Below are positions 1-8,377 of a stretch of DNA of 40,681 bases, piece by piece. Positions within the stretch are counted from its first letter, which is position 1. Each line of letters opens with the position of its first letter. The stretch comes from Chlorobium sp. (GTDB lineage Bacteria > Bacteroidota > Chlorobiia > Chlorobiales > Chlorobiaceae). The notes below the pieces were generated by a model. The model ran no database searches. It was given only the letters and a program-made list of their open reading frames with translations, and was not told the origin of the DNA. Position numbers and translations under genes: made by a program. The DNA is taken from contig SZXX01000024.1 in assembly GCA_005843825.1 (NCBI GenBank), positions 1 through 40,681 of the forward strand, given 5' to 3'.

Positions 1-114
1 CGGCTTGACTGCAAAAGCAGCATAAACGAGCCGGACAGCGTAATGACTGTTCTTGCTAAAACATCCTCAGGCTTTAAGGCCAGCGAGCATGATTTACCAA
101 GAACGCATTTTTAA
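1..114 (+). CDS. C-terminal end of an unrecognised protein (partial)
   Basis: The first frame is open from the window edge to a TAA at 112-114, giving 37 residues that end in PRTHF. The start lies upstream of the window. I do not recognise the sequence; it is not like the end of GvpA, GvpJ or GvpN. Its position directly before the gas-vesicle cluster and on the same strand makes a gas-vesicle role possible but unproven. A chance open frame of this length cannot be excluded, so this is a weak call. Confidence 0.3.
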   Translation, partial: RLDCKSSINEPDSVMTVLAKTSSGFKASEHDLPRTHF

Positions 115-222
115 GCATTAGGAAATCAGGTGTAGGTAGTACGTATTGACGAGATGGAAATGTTGAAGCTCTCAGAATAATAACATGACGTCAAGATGGA
201 CAGTAAGGAAGAGATATATAAC

Positions 223-807
223 ATGGTGGATGTTTCAGAAAATAATGGAGAATCTGATGAGGTGCGTATACAAAAGATTCAAAATGCTTTTCAGTGTTCT
301 GAAAATATTAAGGATTCATGCCACTCTTTAGTTGATAGTGTTGAGGACTCTCTTGAATACCTTAAAGAGAAGCGTCTAGGTGTGAGCTCCAGACTTTGCG
401 AAGTACTTGCTAACAGAGAGTCGTTAAGAAAAAAAGATTATAATAGCATCATGGATGATATATACAGGATGCTTGATGAAAAAGAAAATAATGCTAAAAA
501 TCAGTTTATAAATTATATAGAAGATCAGAAAGAGTTTACAAAATCATTAAAGAATATAATCCTGCATATTACTGATTATAGTAAGGAAGAGATTGCTGAT
601 AAAAGCGCGTTACTGAAAGAAGAGCTTTTTAAAATTGAAGAAATGCAGGAAAAAAGAAAAGAAATAGTTATAAAGATATTAACTGATTTTCAGGAAACAC
701 ATAAAAAAGTTATGGACTATCTTGAGTCGTTACTTGAAAAAGGCGATAATATCACTATTAGGGATATTAAAAATGCCAAATATATAATATGCAAAGATTT
801 GATATAA
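223..807 (+). CDS. Coiled-coil protein of the gas-vesicle cluster
   Basis: I do not recognise a named family. The product is about 194 residues, highly charged (many K and E) and almost entirely predicted helix with heptad-like spacing, and has no signal peptide or membrane segment. A basic patch reading RESLRKKDYNSIMDD lies near residue 75. I chose ATG 223 because AAGGAAGAG at 205-213 is a good ribosome binding site nine bases upstream; the ATG at 196 has none. The next gene starts 27 bases downstream and is also coiled coil, so the two may work together, perhaps as outer-surface or scaffold proteins of the vesicle. That role is inferred from position only. Confidence 0.6.
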   Translation: MVDVSENNGESDEVRIQKIQNAFQCSENIKDSCHSLVDSVEDSLEYLKEKRLGVSSRLCEVLANRESLRKKDYNSIMDDIYRMLDEKENNAKNQFINYIEDQKEFTKSLKNIILHITDYSKEEIADKSALLKEELFKIEEMQEKRKEIVIKILTDFQETHKKVMDYLESLLEKGDNITIRDIKNAKYIICKDLI

Positions 808-834
808 TAATACCTAACTAAACCGGAGAGAATC

Positions 835-1998
835 ATGGGTCTATCAAATGAAATGAAAAATTTGAGTGAAGAAATACTTGATTCATTCAAAGGTCGCGTA
901 AAGGATAATGCAGACCTTGTTGCAAGTGTTGGAAACAAACTTCACCAGTTTCGCAGTGAGCAGCAGCAAACAGCTAAAAAAATACAGGCAAATGCAGCAG
1001 AATTAAAAGATGATCTTGCTGTTGCAGAAAAAGATAGATTAAAAAAGTATAATCAATTGATTGGATCCATACAGTCAGACATTAAAAGCATAGAGAAGGA
1101 TGTTAAAAGTTCGAAGTCATCAACGAAGGGATTGATGCAGGATTTTTCTAAGGCAAGAAAAATTATGAGCAGTGATCTTGATAAATTTTTTTCAGAAGAA
1201 AATAAATCACGTGCCGAGAATGAACAATCTAGAATGTCTGATTATCAACTGTACATTGAAAAATTAAGTGAGGAAGTATCAAGTATTTTTAATTATACCA
1301 ATGAAATGCTTGAGAAATTTGCAAGTGAACATAAGGAAATGTCTGCTGAATTAAGTGAAGAATTGAGTAAGAATAAAAAAGAGAGATTTGAGCATACTCA
1401 TGCATTGATTAAAAGCATTCAGAGCAGACTGGCTGAGATAAGTAGTGAAAATGTTGATGCTGCACGCAAGCTGAAAAATAATTTAAACCATGGTGAAACA
1501 GAAAGACTGAAAGAATACAATGCCTTGTTTGACAGGATAAGCAGTGAAATCACAGAAATGAGCAAGTCAACAGCAACATTGCTTGATAATTTTTCAAAAG
1601 ACAGGTCTAAGGGAGCTGAGCATTGGAAAGAGATGCAGGACAAGATAGCCGCAATAAGGAGTAATAAACAGGAAGCGAGTCCCAAGAAAGCTGAAAAAGT
1701 CGTTGAGAAAGATGAAATAAAAGCAGCAGTTGTTGTCAAGAAAGAGTTGCCTGTCATTGAAGAAAAACCTCAGCTCTTACCAGTCGAGAAGCCAAAAGTA
1801 AGCGAAGAGAGTACCTTGGAAGATAAAATCCTGATTTACATTAATAATCATCCTCAAGGTGTTAAGGTTTCAGATATGGAAGAGCCTTTGCATGAAACAA
1901 GAATGAAGATAGGCTTTGCTGCAAAATGTCTTCTCGATGCCGCTAAAGTATCAAAGGTTGAAAATCTTTATTATCCTATAACGAAATCTTATCATTGA
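835..1998 (+). CDS. GvpC-like coiled-coil protein with a possible C-terminal winged helix
   Basis: The protein has 387 residues. Residues 1-275 are continuous amphipathic helix with degenerate repeats: blocks starting near R68, R133, R184 and R224 share a pattern of R, then Y or H, then hydrophobic residues every three to four positions, and three of them lead to a phenylalanine followed by SK or SE (F104, F162, F253). GvpC of cyanobacteria is likewise a repeat-built helical protein that coats and stiffens the GvpA shell; the similarity here is of type rather than clear sequence. Residues 280-325 are a K/E/P-rich linker. Residues 328-383 look like a compact helix-helix-helix-wing domain (KILIYINNHPQGVKVSDMEE onward). 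ATG 835 has GGAG at 825-828. GvpC-like is a moderate-confidence call. Confidence 0.6.
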   Translation: MGLSNEMKNLSEEILDSFKGRVKDNADLVASVGNKLHQFRSEQQQTAKKIQANAAELKDDLAVAEKDRLKKYNQLIGSIQSDIKSIEKDVKSSKSSTKGLMQDFSKARKIMSSDLDKFFSEENKSRAENEQSRMSDYQLYIEKLSEEVSSIFNYTNEMLEKFASEHKEMSAELSEELSKNKKERFEHTHALIKSIQSRLAEISSENVDAARKLKNNLNHGETERLKEYNALFDRISSEITEMSKSTATLLDNFSKDRSKGAEHWKEMQDKIAAIRSNKQEASPKKAEKVVEKDEIKAAVVVKKELPVIEEKPQLLPVEKPKVSEESTLEDKILIYINNHPQGVKVSDMEEPLHETRMKIGFAAKCLLDAAKVSKVENLYYPITKSYH

Positions 1999-2005
1999 GC
2001 AATTC

Positions 2006-2062
2006 CCCATAAAGCATGATGGAGTTTTCTTCATGGAAGGATTCTCTATTTTGCTTTATGGG
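2006..2062 (+). other. Long stem-loop between the GvpC-like gene and gvpN
   Basis: CCCATAAAGCA at 2006-2016 and TGCTTTATGGG at 2052-2062 are perfect 11-base inverted arms enclosing 35 bases, which contain a further weak ATGGAG/CTTCAT pairing. No T-run follows, so it is not a standard intrinsic terminator. It could be an mRNA processing or stability element that adjusts gvpN expression relative to the coiled-coil genes, or a protein-binding dyad. Confidence 0.55.
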
Positions 2063-2117
2063 TGTTTGATTAAGGATTATGACAGAGCTTCAGCAAAATT
2101 TCAAATAGCTTTTCAAT

Positions 2118-3044
2118 ATGCGTGTTCATGAATATGATAGAGAGATGAATACAGTGCTTGAGCCGAAGGCCATGCCTAATTTCGTCGAGACAGACTACAT
2201 CAGGGATATTACAAACCGTGGTCTTACCTATATGAAAGCAGGATTTCCTGTTCATTTCAGAGGCCCATCGGGAACTGGAAAAACTACCGTTGCCTTGCAT
2301 CTGGCAAGTAAGATAGGGAGGCCAGTGGTCATTATTCATGGTGATTCTGAATACAAAACATCAGATCTCATCGGAAGTGAACAGGGATACAAGTATAGAA
2401 GGTTAGATGATAATTTTATTCACTCTGTACATAAGTTAGAAGAGGATATGACAAAGCAATGGGTCAACAATCGGTTGACCATTGCTATTAAAAAAGGATT
2501 TACATTAGTCTATGACGAATTTACACGTTCACGTCCAGAAGCTAATAATGTTCTTCTTCCTATTCTTCAAGAAAAGATGTTAAGTACCTCTTCATCAAAT
2601 GAAGATGAGTATTATATGAAAGTACATCCGGAATTCAGAGCAATATTCACCTCTAACCCTGAAGAATATGCCGGAGTTAACAGGACTCAGGATGCGCTCA
2701 GAGATAGAATGGTTACGATGGATCTGGATTATTTTGATTACGAGACTGAATTGATGATCACTCATTCAAAATCTGGCATGTTGTTTGAAGATGCCGAAAA
2801 AATTGTTAAAATTGTAAGAGGTTTGCGTGAATCCGGTAAAACGGAGTTTGATCCTACAATCCGTGGCTCGATTATGATTGCCAAGACCTTGAATGTCCTT
2901 AATGCAAGGCCTGATAAGAATAATGAGCAATTTAAAAAAGTTTGTCAGGATATTTTAACATCAGAGACGAGCCGTGTTGGATCAAAGACAAATCAGGAAA
3001 GAGTCCGAAGTATTGTCAATGAGCTCATTGAGTTACATTCATAA
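2118..3044 (+). CDS. gvpN: Gas vesicle protein GvpN (MoxR-like AAA+ ATPase)
   Basis: GvpN is an ATPase needed for normal gas-vesicle growth in several organisms. The 308-residue product has a Walker A motif GPSGTGKT at 49-56, a Walker B LVYDEF at 130-135 and a sensor-1 asparagine in FTSNPEEYAGV near residue 180, followed by the typical RDRMVTMDLDY segment. Length and motif order match GvpN, and the gene sits in an unambiguous gvp cluster. The start is uncertain: neither ATG 2118 nor ATG 2148 (residue 11) has a well-spaced ribosome binding site. A large inverted repeat lies just upstream at 2006-2062. Confidence 0.95.
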   Translation: MRVHEYDREMNTVLEPKAMPNFVETDYIRDITNRGLTYMKAGFPVHFRGPSGTGKTTVALHLASKIGRPVVIIHGDSEYKTSDLIGSEQGYKYRRLDDNFIHSVHKLEEDMTKQWVNNRLTIAIKKGFTLVYDEFTRSRPEANNVLLPILQEKMLSTSSSNEDEYYMKVHPEFRAIFTSNPEEYAGVNRTQDALRDRMVTMDLDYFDYETELMITHSKSGMLFEDAEKIVKIVRGLRESGKTEFDPTIRGSIMIAKTLNVLNARPDKNNEQFKKVCQDILTSETSRVGSKTNQERVRSIVNELIELHS

Positions 3045-3073
3045 CGATATCAACCATAATCAGGCAATATATT

Positions 3074-3385
3074 ATGAGGATATATAATGCAAAAAAAGGG
3101 GTTAATAATATTAAAACCCTGCAAACGGTCACTTCATTATCTAGTAAGGAACAAGGAACAGCTGATTTTCTTAATTTATATATGCTTGAAAAAGAAAAAC
3201 AGCGTTTAATGAGTGAAGAGATAAAAATATTGCGTAGACTTGATTTTGTTCACAATAGGCTGAAAATAATTCAGAATATTTATGAACATAATTCTCATTT
3301 ACTTCAAAATAAAAACTATCAACAGAATCAATATGACGAAGATAATGTAAGGACAGGATTCACAACAATGCAAATAGAGTACTAA
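3074..3385 (+). CDS. Small coiled-coil gas-vesicle cluster protein
   Basis: This 103-residue protein of unknown function lies 29 bases after gvpN and 11 bases before a GvpA/J-family gene, so it is co-transcribed with them. Its middle (about residues 30-75, LYMLEKEKQRLMSEEIKILR and onward) is a charged helix likely to form a short coiled coil. The N-terminus starts MRIYNAKKG and the C-terminus is Q/N-rich and probably disordered. No signal peptide, membrane segment or catalytic motif is visible. Small helical proteins of this kind often serve as adaptors, but there is no sequence evidence for a specific role. Confidence 0.7.
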   Translation: MRIYNAKKGVNNIKTLQTVTSLSSKEQGTADFLNLYMLEKEKQRLMSEEIKILRRLDFVHNRLKIIQNIYEHNSHLLQNKNYQQNQYDEDNVRTGFTTMQIEY

Positions 3386-3396
3386 ATTATAGCATC

Positions 3397-3702
3397 ATGC
3401 CTGAATTAAAACATGCTGTTAATGCGACAGGCCTTGCCGATATACTTGAAAGAGTTCTCGATAAAGGTATTGTAATAGCTGGAGATATTAAGATACAGAT
3501 TGCTGATATTGATTTGTTGACAATTAAAATCAGGCTCTTGATTGCATCTGTAGACAAAGCTATGGAGATGGGTATAAACTGGTGGCAGGAAGACCCATAT
3601 CTTTCAACGACAGCAAAAGAAAAAGAACAAGAACAAAAACAGTTACAGGATGATTTGCAGCAGCGCTTGGAAAAACTCGAAGCAATGAATAAGATAAAAT
3701 AA
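3397..3702 (+). CDS. GvpA/GvpJ-family gas vesicle protein (GvpJ-like)
   Basis: Residues 12-60 carry the gas-vesicle structural family signature: LADILERVLDKGIVIAGDI, then a beta-like IKIQIADIDLL and an amphipathic helix IKIRLLIASVDKAMEMGI. The sequence GINWWQEDPYLS and a charged coiled tail extend beyond the usual length of about 70 residues for the major shell protein GvpA. This argues for a minor structural paralogue (GvpJ, or the related GvpM/GvpS) that caps or nucleates vesicles rather than the main shell protein. There is no strong ribosome binding site. The stop codon TAA at 3700-3702 shares a base with the gvpH start. Confidence 0.88.
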   Translation: MPELKHAVNATGLADILERVLDKGIVIAGDIKIQIADIDLLTIKIRLLIASVDKAMEMGINWWQEDPYLSTTAKEKEQEQKQLQDDLQQRLEKLEAMNKIK

Positions 3703-4238
3703 TGGGGTATGCCATGAAAAACGATAAGAATAGTAGCGGTAAAGGTGAATCAGAAGCGGAATTCGATTTTTTAGGTCTTGGAGGCCTTTTTAAGGGGATA
3801 GAAAAATTGGTGGATCTTGCAGGCAAACTTGAACAGAGCGGTACAGTAAATCGTGAAGGAGAGATCAATTTAGATCATTTAAAACAAGGAATGAAGGGTG
3901 TCTACGGATTTACTATCAAGTCGGCTATTGGCGGCACTCCTAAAGTAGAAACTTTTGGAAATATTGTCAAAACACCTCAAGGGCCTAAGGTTAATGAAGA
4001 GCGTGAACCTATAACCGATATATTTGATGAGTCGGATGAAGTTGTAATTATTGCTGAAATGCCTGGTATTGAGGAAACAGATATTGTTATAGATCTACAT
4101 GACGATATCCTTGAGATATCAACAAAAAATGCGAAAAAGAGTTATAGAAAGGAGCTTTTGTTACCTATTAAAGCTGTAGATAATACTTGTCAACAAAAAT
4201 ATACTAATGGCATTCTTGAAATAAGAATTAAAAAATAA
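3702..4238 (+). CDS. gvpH: Gas vesicle protein GvpH (Hsp20/alpha-crystallin type)
   Basis: The 178-residue product has a glycine/leucine-rich N-terminal part (FLGLGGLFKGIEKL), a GvpH-typical GMKGVYGFTIKSAIGG near residues 64-80, and an alpha-crystallin domain at about 105-178 containing the diagnostic VVIIAEMPGIEETDI and NGILEIRIKK strands. Hsp20-type GvpH is thought to keep aggregation-prone Gvp subunits soluble in the cytoplasm. The start at 3702 overlaps the preceding stop by one base (TAATG); ATG 3714 is an alternative, preceded by a weak GGGG. The gene lies four bases before the Get3-like ATPase. Confidence 0.9.
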   Translation: MGYAMKNDKNSSGKGESEAEFDFLGLGGLFKGIEKLVDLAGKLEQSGTVNREGEINLDHLKQGMKGVYGFTIKSAIGGTPKVETFGNIVKTPQGPKVNEEREPITDIFDESDEVVIIAEMPGIEETDIVIDLHDDILEISTKNAKKSYRKELLLPIKAVDNTCQQKYTNGILEIRIKK

Positions 4239-4242
4239 CACA

Positions 4243-5181
4243 ATGCCGCTGACGGGTTTAGAGAGTAAAGACCTTATAATGATCATATTTGGCGGGAAGG
4301 GCGGTGTTGGAAAAACGAGTTGTTCTGTTGCCTGTGCTATCGGTTTGGCTGAAAAATTTAAAACATTAGTGATTTCTACTGATCCGGCACACTCAGTTTC
4401 GGATAGTCTTTGTCAGCACATAGGGTTCAGACTACAGACCGTTCAGAAGGTCATGAACCTTACTGCAATTGAGATATCTGCAGACAAGGCATTTCAGCAG
4501 TTTAAAGAAGAGCATGAAAATGAACTGATAAAACTATTCGATACATCAACAAATTTCGATGCAGAAGATATTCAGCAGATGATGAGTCTTTCAATACCGG
4601 GTATTGATGAAGTCATGAGTTTTAAGATCATCATTGATCTGATAGAAGAGAATAATTATGAAAAGTACGTTGTTGATACGGCTCCTACTGGCCACGCATT
4701 GCGACTCTTGTCATCTCCAGAGCTTTTAGATGAGTGGATTAAGATGGCGGCAAAAATGAGGTGGAAGTATCGTTATATGATTGAATCGTTTTCTGGCGAT
4801 TACAAGGAGGATGAGGCCGATGTCATGCTGCTGAATCTAAAAAAAACAGTAAAACGTATAGCAGCACTTTTCAGCAGCAGACAAAAATGTGAATTCATTC
4901 CCGTTTGTATTCCTGAGGATATGGCTATTATGGAGACGGAGAGACTGTTGAAAGAGCTTCAGCACTTTAAGATTACTTCACGCCAGATGATTATGAATAA
5001 TGTTATGGAGTCAGATGAATCTGGATTTTGCCGGCAAAGAAAGGCGGCTCAGTCAAAGTACATACTCAAGGCAGCTGATGTTTTTAAACAATTACAGGTA
5101 GTGACTGTTCCTGTATTCCCTGAAGAAATTAAGGGAGTGCTAGCATTGATGAAGTTAAAAGAAGTGCTTTTTGATAGATAG
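4243..5181 (+). CDS. ArsA/Get3-family ATPase of the gas-vesicle cluster
   Basis: The 312-residue product is a deviant-Walker-A (SIMIBI class) ATPase. Visible motifs are GKGGVGKT at 18-25, the switch-I-like STDPAHS at 45-51 and the switch-II-like [12 protein letters not shown] at 145-156. This set defines the ArsA/Get3 group; DTAPTGH is especially characteristic. Eukaryotic Get3 delivers tail-anchored hydrophobic proteins, whereas ArsA energises arsenite export. No ars genes are nearby, and the flanking genes are gvpH and a Cdc48-like ATPase, so a role in handling hydrophobic Gvp subunits is more likely; this is inference. An alternative start is ATG 4279, which begins right before the P-loop. 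Confidence 0.88.
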   Translation: MPLTGLESKDLIMIIFGGKGGVGKTSCSVACAIGLAEKFKTLVISTDPAHSVSDSLCQHIGFRLQTVQKVMNLTAIEISADKAFQQFKEEHENELIKLFDTSTNFDAEDIQQMMSLSIPGIDEVMSFKIIIDLIEENNYEKYVVDTAPTGHALRLLSSPELLDEWIKMAAKMRWKYRYMIESFSGDYKEDEADVMLLNLKKTVKRIAALFSSRQKCEFIPVCIPEDMAIMETERLLKELQHFKITSRQMIMNNVMESDESGFCRQRKAAQSKYILKAADVFKQLQVVTVPVFPEEIKGVLALMKLKEVLFDR

Positions 5182-5203
5182 CGACATAAATGAGGAATGC
5201 GTA

Positions 5204-7345
5204 ATGAGCAAAGAAGAGTTAGTTTTGAAAGTAAAAGAGGCGATTGTCAAGGATGTAGGAAGAGCGATTGCCAGAATTGATCCTCAAGATATGTCTCATC
5301 TCTGTTTAGAGTCTGGTGACATCGTCATGATCGAAGGCAAGCGTCCTACCCCTGTAAAAATACTTCCCTCCTACCCCGAAGACAGAAACAAGGGGGTTAT
5401 TCAGATTGATGGAATAACCCGTGAGAATGCCAGCGTCGGAATAGATGAAAAAGTAATAATAAAAAAAACATCATTTCGCCAGGCTTCAAAAATAAAGCTA
5501 AAGCCAGTAACAAAATCCAGCACACTGGTAAGGGCTGACGATGCTAGATATATTGGTTCACTTATTAATGGCTTGCCAGTCACAAAAGGCGATAAAATAA
5601 AGGCAACTCTTTTCGGTTCCCGCTCAATATACTATACAATTACCTCAACAGCTCCTGATGGAGTTGTGCTGATACATCCGGATACGTCGATTCAGCTTGA
5701 GTCATCAAAACAGAACGAGGAAAGATCCAATAAGGTAACGTATGAGGACATAGGGGGACTCGGTAATCAGGTGCAGCGAATTCGCGAAATGATTGAATTA
5801 CCCCTTAAATACCCTGAAATATTTGAAAGACTGGGCGTTGAACCACCCAAAGGTGTCTTTTTGTATGGCCCTCCGGGTACTGGCAAAACATTGATTGTTA
5901 GAGCAGTTGCTCAGGAGACAGATGCATACTTTATCAATATTTCCGGCCCTGAGATTATGGGCAAGTATTATGGCGAAAGCGAAGCCAGGGTGCGTAATAT
6001 CTTTGCAGAGGCTCAGGCTCATGCGCCATCAATCATTTTTATTGATGAAATAGATGCCATCGCTCCTAAGAGAGAGGATATGGGCGGTGAAAAGCAAGTG
6101 GAAAAAAGGGTAGTAGCTCAACTCCTGTCATTGATGGACGGATTGGAGTCAAGAGGTAAAGTCATTGTCATTGGGGCAACCAATATACCCAATTCTATTG
6201 ATCCTGCACTGAGAAGACCTGGCCGTTTTGATCGTGAGATATCCATTTCAATTCCCGATAAAAAGGGAAGACTTGAAATCCTTCATATCCATACAAGGGG
6301 CATACCCTTGTCAGAAGATGTCGATATGTCGAAAATAGCTGATATTACGCACGGGTTTGTTGGTGCTGATTTAGAAGCACTTGCGCGTGAAGCAGCTATG
6401 ACAGCGTTGAGAAAAATTCTTCCAAAGATTAACTTTGAAATATCTGAGATTCCATACGAACTTCTCATGCAGTTGGAAGTTACAATGGACAACTTTATGG
6501 ATGCAATGAAGGAAGTTGAACCATCTGCTATAAGAGAAGTATTTGTGGAGGTGCCTGATGTTAAGTGGGAAGATGTAGGTGGGCTTGAAGAAATCAAGCA
6601 GGCCTTGAAAGAAACTGTGGAATGGCCTTTAAAGTATGCTGAACTCTTTAAAAAAACAGATACAAAACCCCCGAAAGGAATAATTCTTTATGGTAAGCCT
6701 GGTACGGGTAAAACATACCTGGCAAAAGCTCTCGCGAGTGAAAGTGGCGTAAATTTTATCTCGGTTAAAGGGCCGCAGATACTCAGTCGTTTTATTGGCG
6801 AATCTGAAAAGGGTGTCCGTGAGCTCTTCAGGCTTGCAAAACAGTCAGCACCGACGATCCTTTTCCTTGATGAAATAGACAGTCTCACACCACGCAGAAG
6901 GAATGATGGAACGGAATCAGGGGTTATCGAAAGGGTGATCAGTCAATTTCTTACAGAGATGGATGGTATTGAAGAGCTGAAAGGAGTTACAGTACTAGCA
7001 GCAACAAACAGGATTGATATTATTGATCCTGCATTATTGCGTTCAGGAAGATTTGATCTTATGTTTGAAGTTCCATTACCCGATAATAAGACGAGAGAGC
7101 AGATTTTTAAGATTCATACAAAAAACATGCCACTTGGATCTGATGTAAACTTGACACTTTTGGCTGGAAAAGTAGAAAATATGACTGGTGCTGATATACA
7201 GTTTATTTGTCAAAAAGCAAAGATGTGTGCTATTCGTGAAATTATAGATAAAAACGATTCTTCAGAAAACGCAGAAATTTATATTCTTGAAAAGCACTTC
7301 GAAGAGGCAATACAAGTTGTATTGCTTCAAAACGGGATATTCTAA
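5204..7345 (+). CDS. Cdc48/VAT-like double AAA+ ATPase
   Basis: The 713-residue product has a Cdc48-type N-domain (about 1-185; [20 protein letters not shown]) and two AAA modules. D1 has Walker A GPPGTGKT near 222 and Walker B FIDEID near 279; D2 has GKPGTGKT near 497 and LFLDEID near 552. Both carry the arginine-rich [18 protein letters not shown] second-region motif. Cdc48/VAT proteins are hexameric unfoldases that extract or remodel protein complexes. ATG 5204 is preferred because TGAGGA at 5191-5196 is seven bases upstream; the upstream TTG at 5171 would overlap the ATPase gene. No clear C-terminal HbYX motif is seen, so coupling to a proteasome is unlikely. A 60-base sample is about 42% G+C, higher than the neighbouring GvpF/L genes. 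Confidence 0.92.
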   Translation: MSKEELVLKVKEAIVKDVGRAIARIDPQDMSHLCLESGDIVMIEGKRPTPVKILPSYPEDRNKGVIQIDGITRENASVGIDEKVIIKKTSFRQASKIKLKPVTKSSTLVRADDARYIGSLINGLPVTKGDKIKATLFGSRSIYYTITSTAPDGVVLIHPDTSIQLESSKQNEERSNKVTYEDIGGLGNQVQRIREMIELPLKYPEIFERLGVEPPKGVFLYGPPGTGKTLIVRAVAQETDAYFINISGPEIMGKYYGESEARVRNIFAEAQAHAPSIIFIDEIDAIAPKREDMGGEKQVEKRVVAQLLSLMDGLESRGKVIVIGATNIPNSIDPALRRPGRFDREISISIPDKKGRLEILHIHTRGIPLSEDVDMSKIADITHGFVGADLEALAREAAMTALRKILPKINFEISEIPYELLMQLEVTMDNFMDAMKEVEPSAIREVFVEVPDVKWEDVGGLEEIKQALKETVEWPLKYAELFKKTDTKPPKGIILYGKPGTGKTYLAKALASESGVNFISVKGPQILSRFIGESEKGVRELFRLAKQSAPTILFLDEIDSLTPRRRNDGTESGVIERVISQFLTEMDGIEELKGVTVLAATNRIDIIDPALLRSGRFDLMFEVPLPDNKTREQIFKIHTKNMPLGSDVNLTLLAGKVENMTGADIQFICQKAKMCAIREIIDKNDSSENAEIYILEKHFEEAIQVVLLQNGIF

Positions 7346-7356
7346 ATAAGTAATGA

Positions 7357-8376
7357 ATGAATAATCAAGGTATATATATCTATGGGTTTGTTCCTGATAA
7401 TTGTATAGATAATGTTAAAAGTCTATTGTTGGAATCTGGAATATACTCAATAGAATACGGTGATATTTCTGCGCTTGTCTCAGATACAACTATCAATAAA
7501 ATTGAATATTTGAATAGGGATGAGCTCGCACATCTGCTTGTTGATCATCAACAAAAGATAGAAAAAATAATGAATAGCGGCTGTTCTAAAATTATACCAA
7601 TGAAACTCGGTACAGTAGTTAGTTCAGGGAATGATGTGATTAAAATAATAAAAAATGGATTTAATCTGCTTAATCAGACTTTTGAGAGTATAGATGGAGT
7701 CGAGGAAATAGATGTGGCAGTTGTTTGGAGTAATTTCGCTGATGTTATTGCGGGAATATCAGAAAAGCCACAAATAAGACATATGAAGGAGAGTATAGCT
7801 GACAAAGAAAGTCCTGATCCTGTGGATAGTATTAATATTGGTAAAATGATTAAAGAAAAAATTGATCATAAAAATAATAAAGTAAATATTGATATTGTTA
7901 ATTCCTTGATGTCATTTTGTGTTGATTTGAAAAAGCACGATACAATGAATGATGAGATGCCTGTAAATTGCGCCTTCCTTGTAAAAAAAGAAAATCGAAA
8001 TCAATTTATGGAAATGATTGATAAACTTGATATAAAGTATTCTGATAAATTGAATTTTAAGATAGTTGGCCCTCTTCCTTGTTATAGTTTTTATACCATT
8101 GAAAGTAAAATTATAAAGAAAGATGATATAGAGCATGCTAAAAAATTACTTGATATTGATTTATTAAATTCTGAATATGATCTTAAAAAAGCATATCGAA
8201 TTAAAGCATCATTAACTCATCCGGATAAAATAATTGATTCTAAAGAAGAGAATGCGGATAATTTTATCGAGGCAAATAATGCGTATAAACTACTGCTTGA
8301 TTATTCAAGTATTATAAATAAATCGCCTGAAACTGTATTATCAGAGCCATTATACCTTGTTAAAATTAAAAACTGA
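7357..8376 (+). CDS. GvpF/L-family protein fused to a C-terminal J-domain
   Basis: Residues 1-250 are a GvpF/L protein: it opens with IYIYGFVPDN, has IPMKLGTVVSS near residue 80 (the family's P-x-R/K-x-G-T segment) and ends with the GPLPCYSF signature. GvpF/L proteins bind GvpA-type subunits and are essential accessory proteins. About residues 258-320 then resemble a J-domain: AKKLLDIDLL, DLKKAYRIKASLTHPDK and FIEANNAYKLLLDY, with the essential HPD triad at H288-P289-D290. J-domains stimulate the ATPase of DnaK/Hsp70, so the fusion could recruit DnaK to nascent vesicle proteins. It starts 11 bases after the Cdc48-like gene. Confidence 0.88.
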   Translation: MNNQGIYIYGFVPDNCIDNVKSLLLESGIYSIEYGDISALVSDTTINKIEYLNRDELAHLLVDHQQKIEKIMNSGCSKIIPMKLGTVVSSGNDVIKIIKNGFNLLNQTFESIDGVEEIDVAVVWSNFADVIAGISEKPQIRHMKESIADKESPDPVDSINIGKMIKEKIDHKNNKVNIDIVNSLMSFCVDLKKHDTMNDEMPVNCAFLVKKENRNQFMEMIDKLDIKYSDKLNFKIVGPLPCYSFYTIESKIIKKDDIEHAKKLLDIDLLNSEYDLKKAYRIKASLTHPDKIIDSKEENADNFIEANNAYKLLLDYSSIINKSPETVLSEPLYLVKIKN

Positions 8377-8377
8377 T

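Noticed and set aside
2034-2056. Possible sigma-54 promoter before gvpN
   Set aside because: The GG to GC spacing is 12 rather than 10 bases, and the site lies within the inverted repeat.
4243-5181. Arsenite efflux ATPase ArsA
   Set aside because: No arsB, arsD or arsR is nearby, the gene encodes a single domain and its neighbours are gas-vesicle genes; a Get3-like role is more fitting.
5171-5203. TTG 5171 as the start of the Cdc48-like gene
   Set aside because: It overlaps the end of the ArsA/Get3-like gene, whereas ATG 5204 has TGAGGA seven bases upstream.
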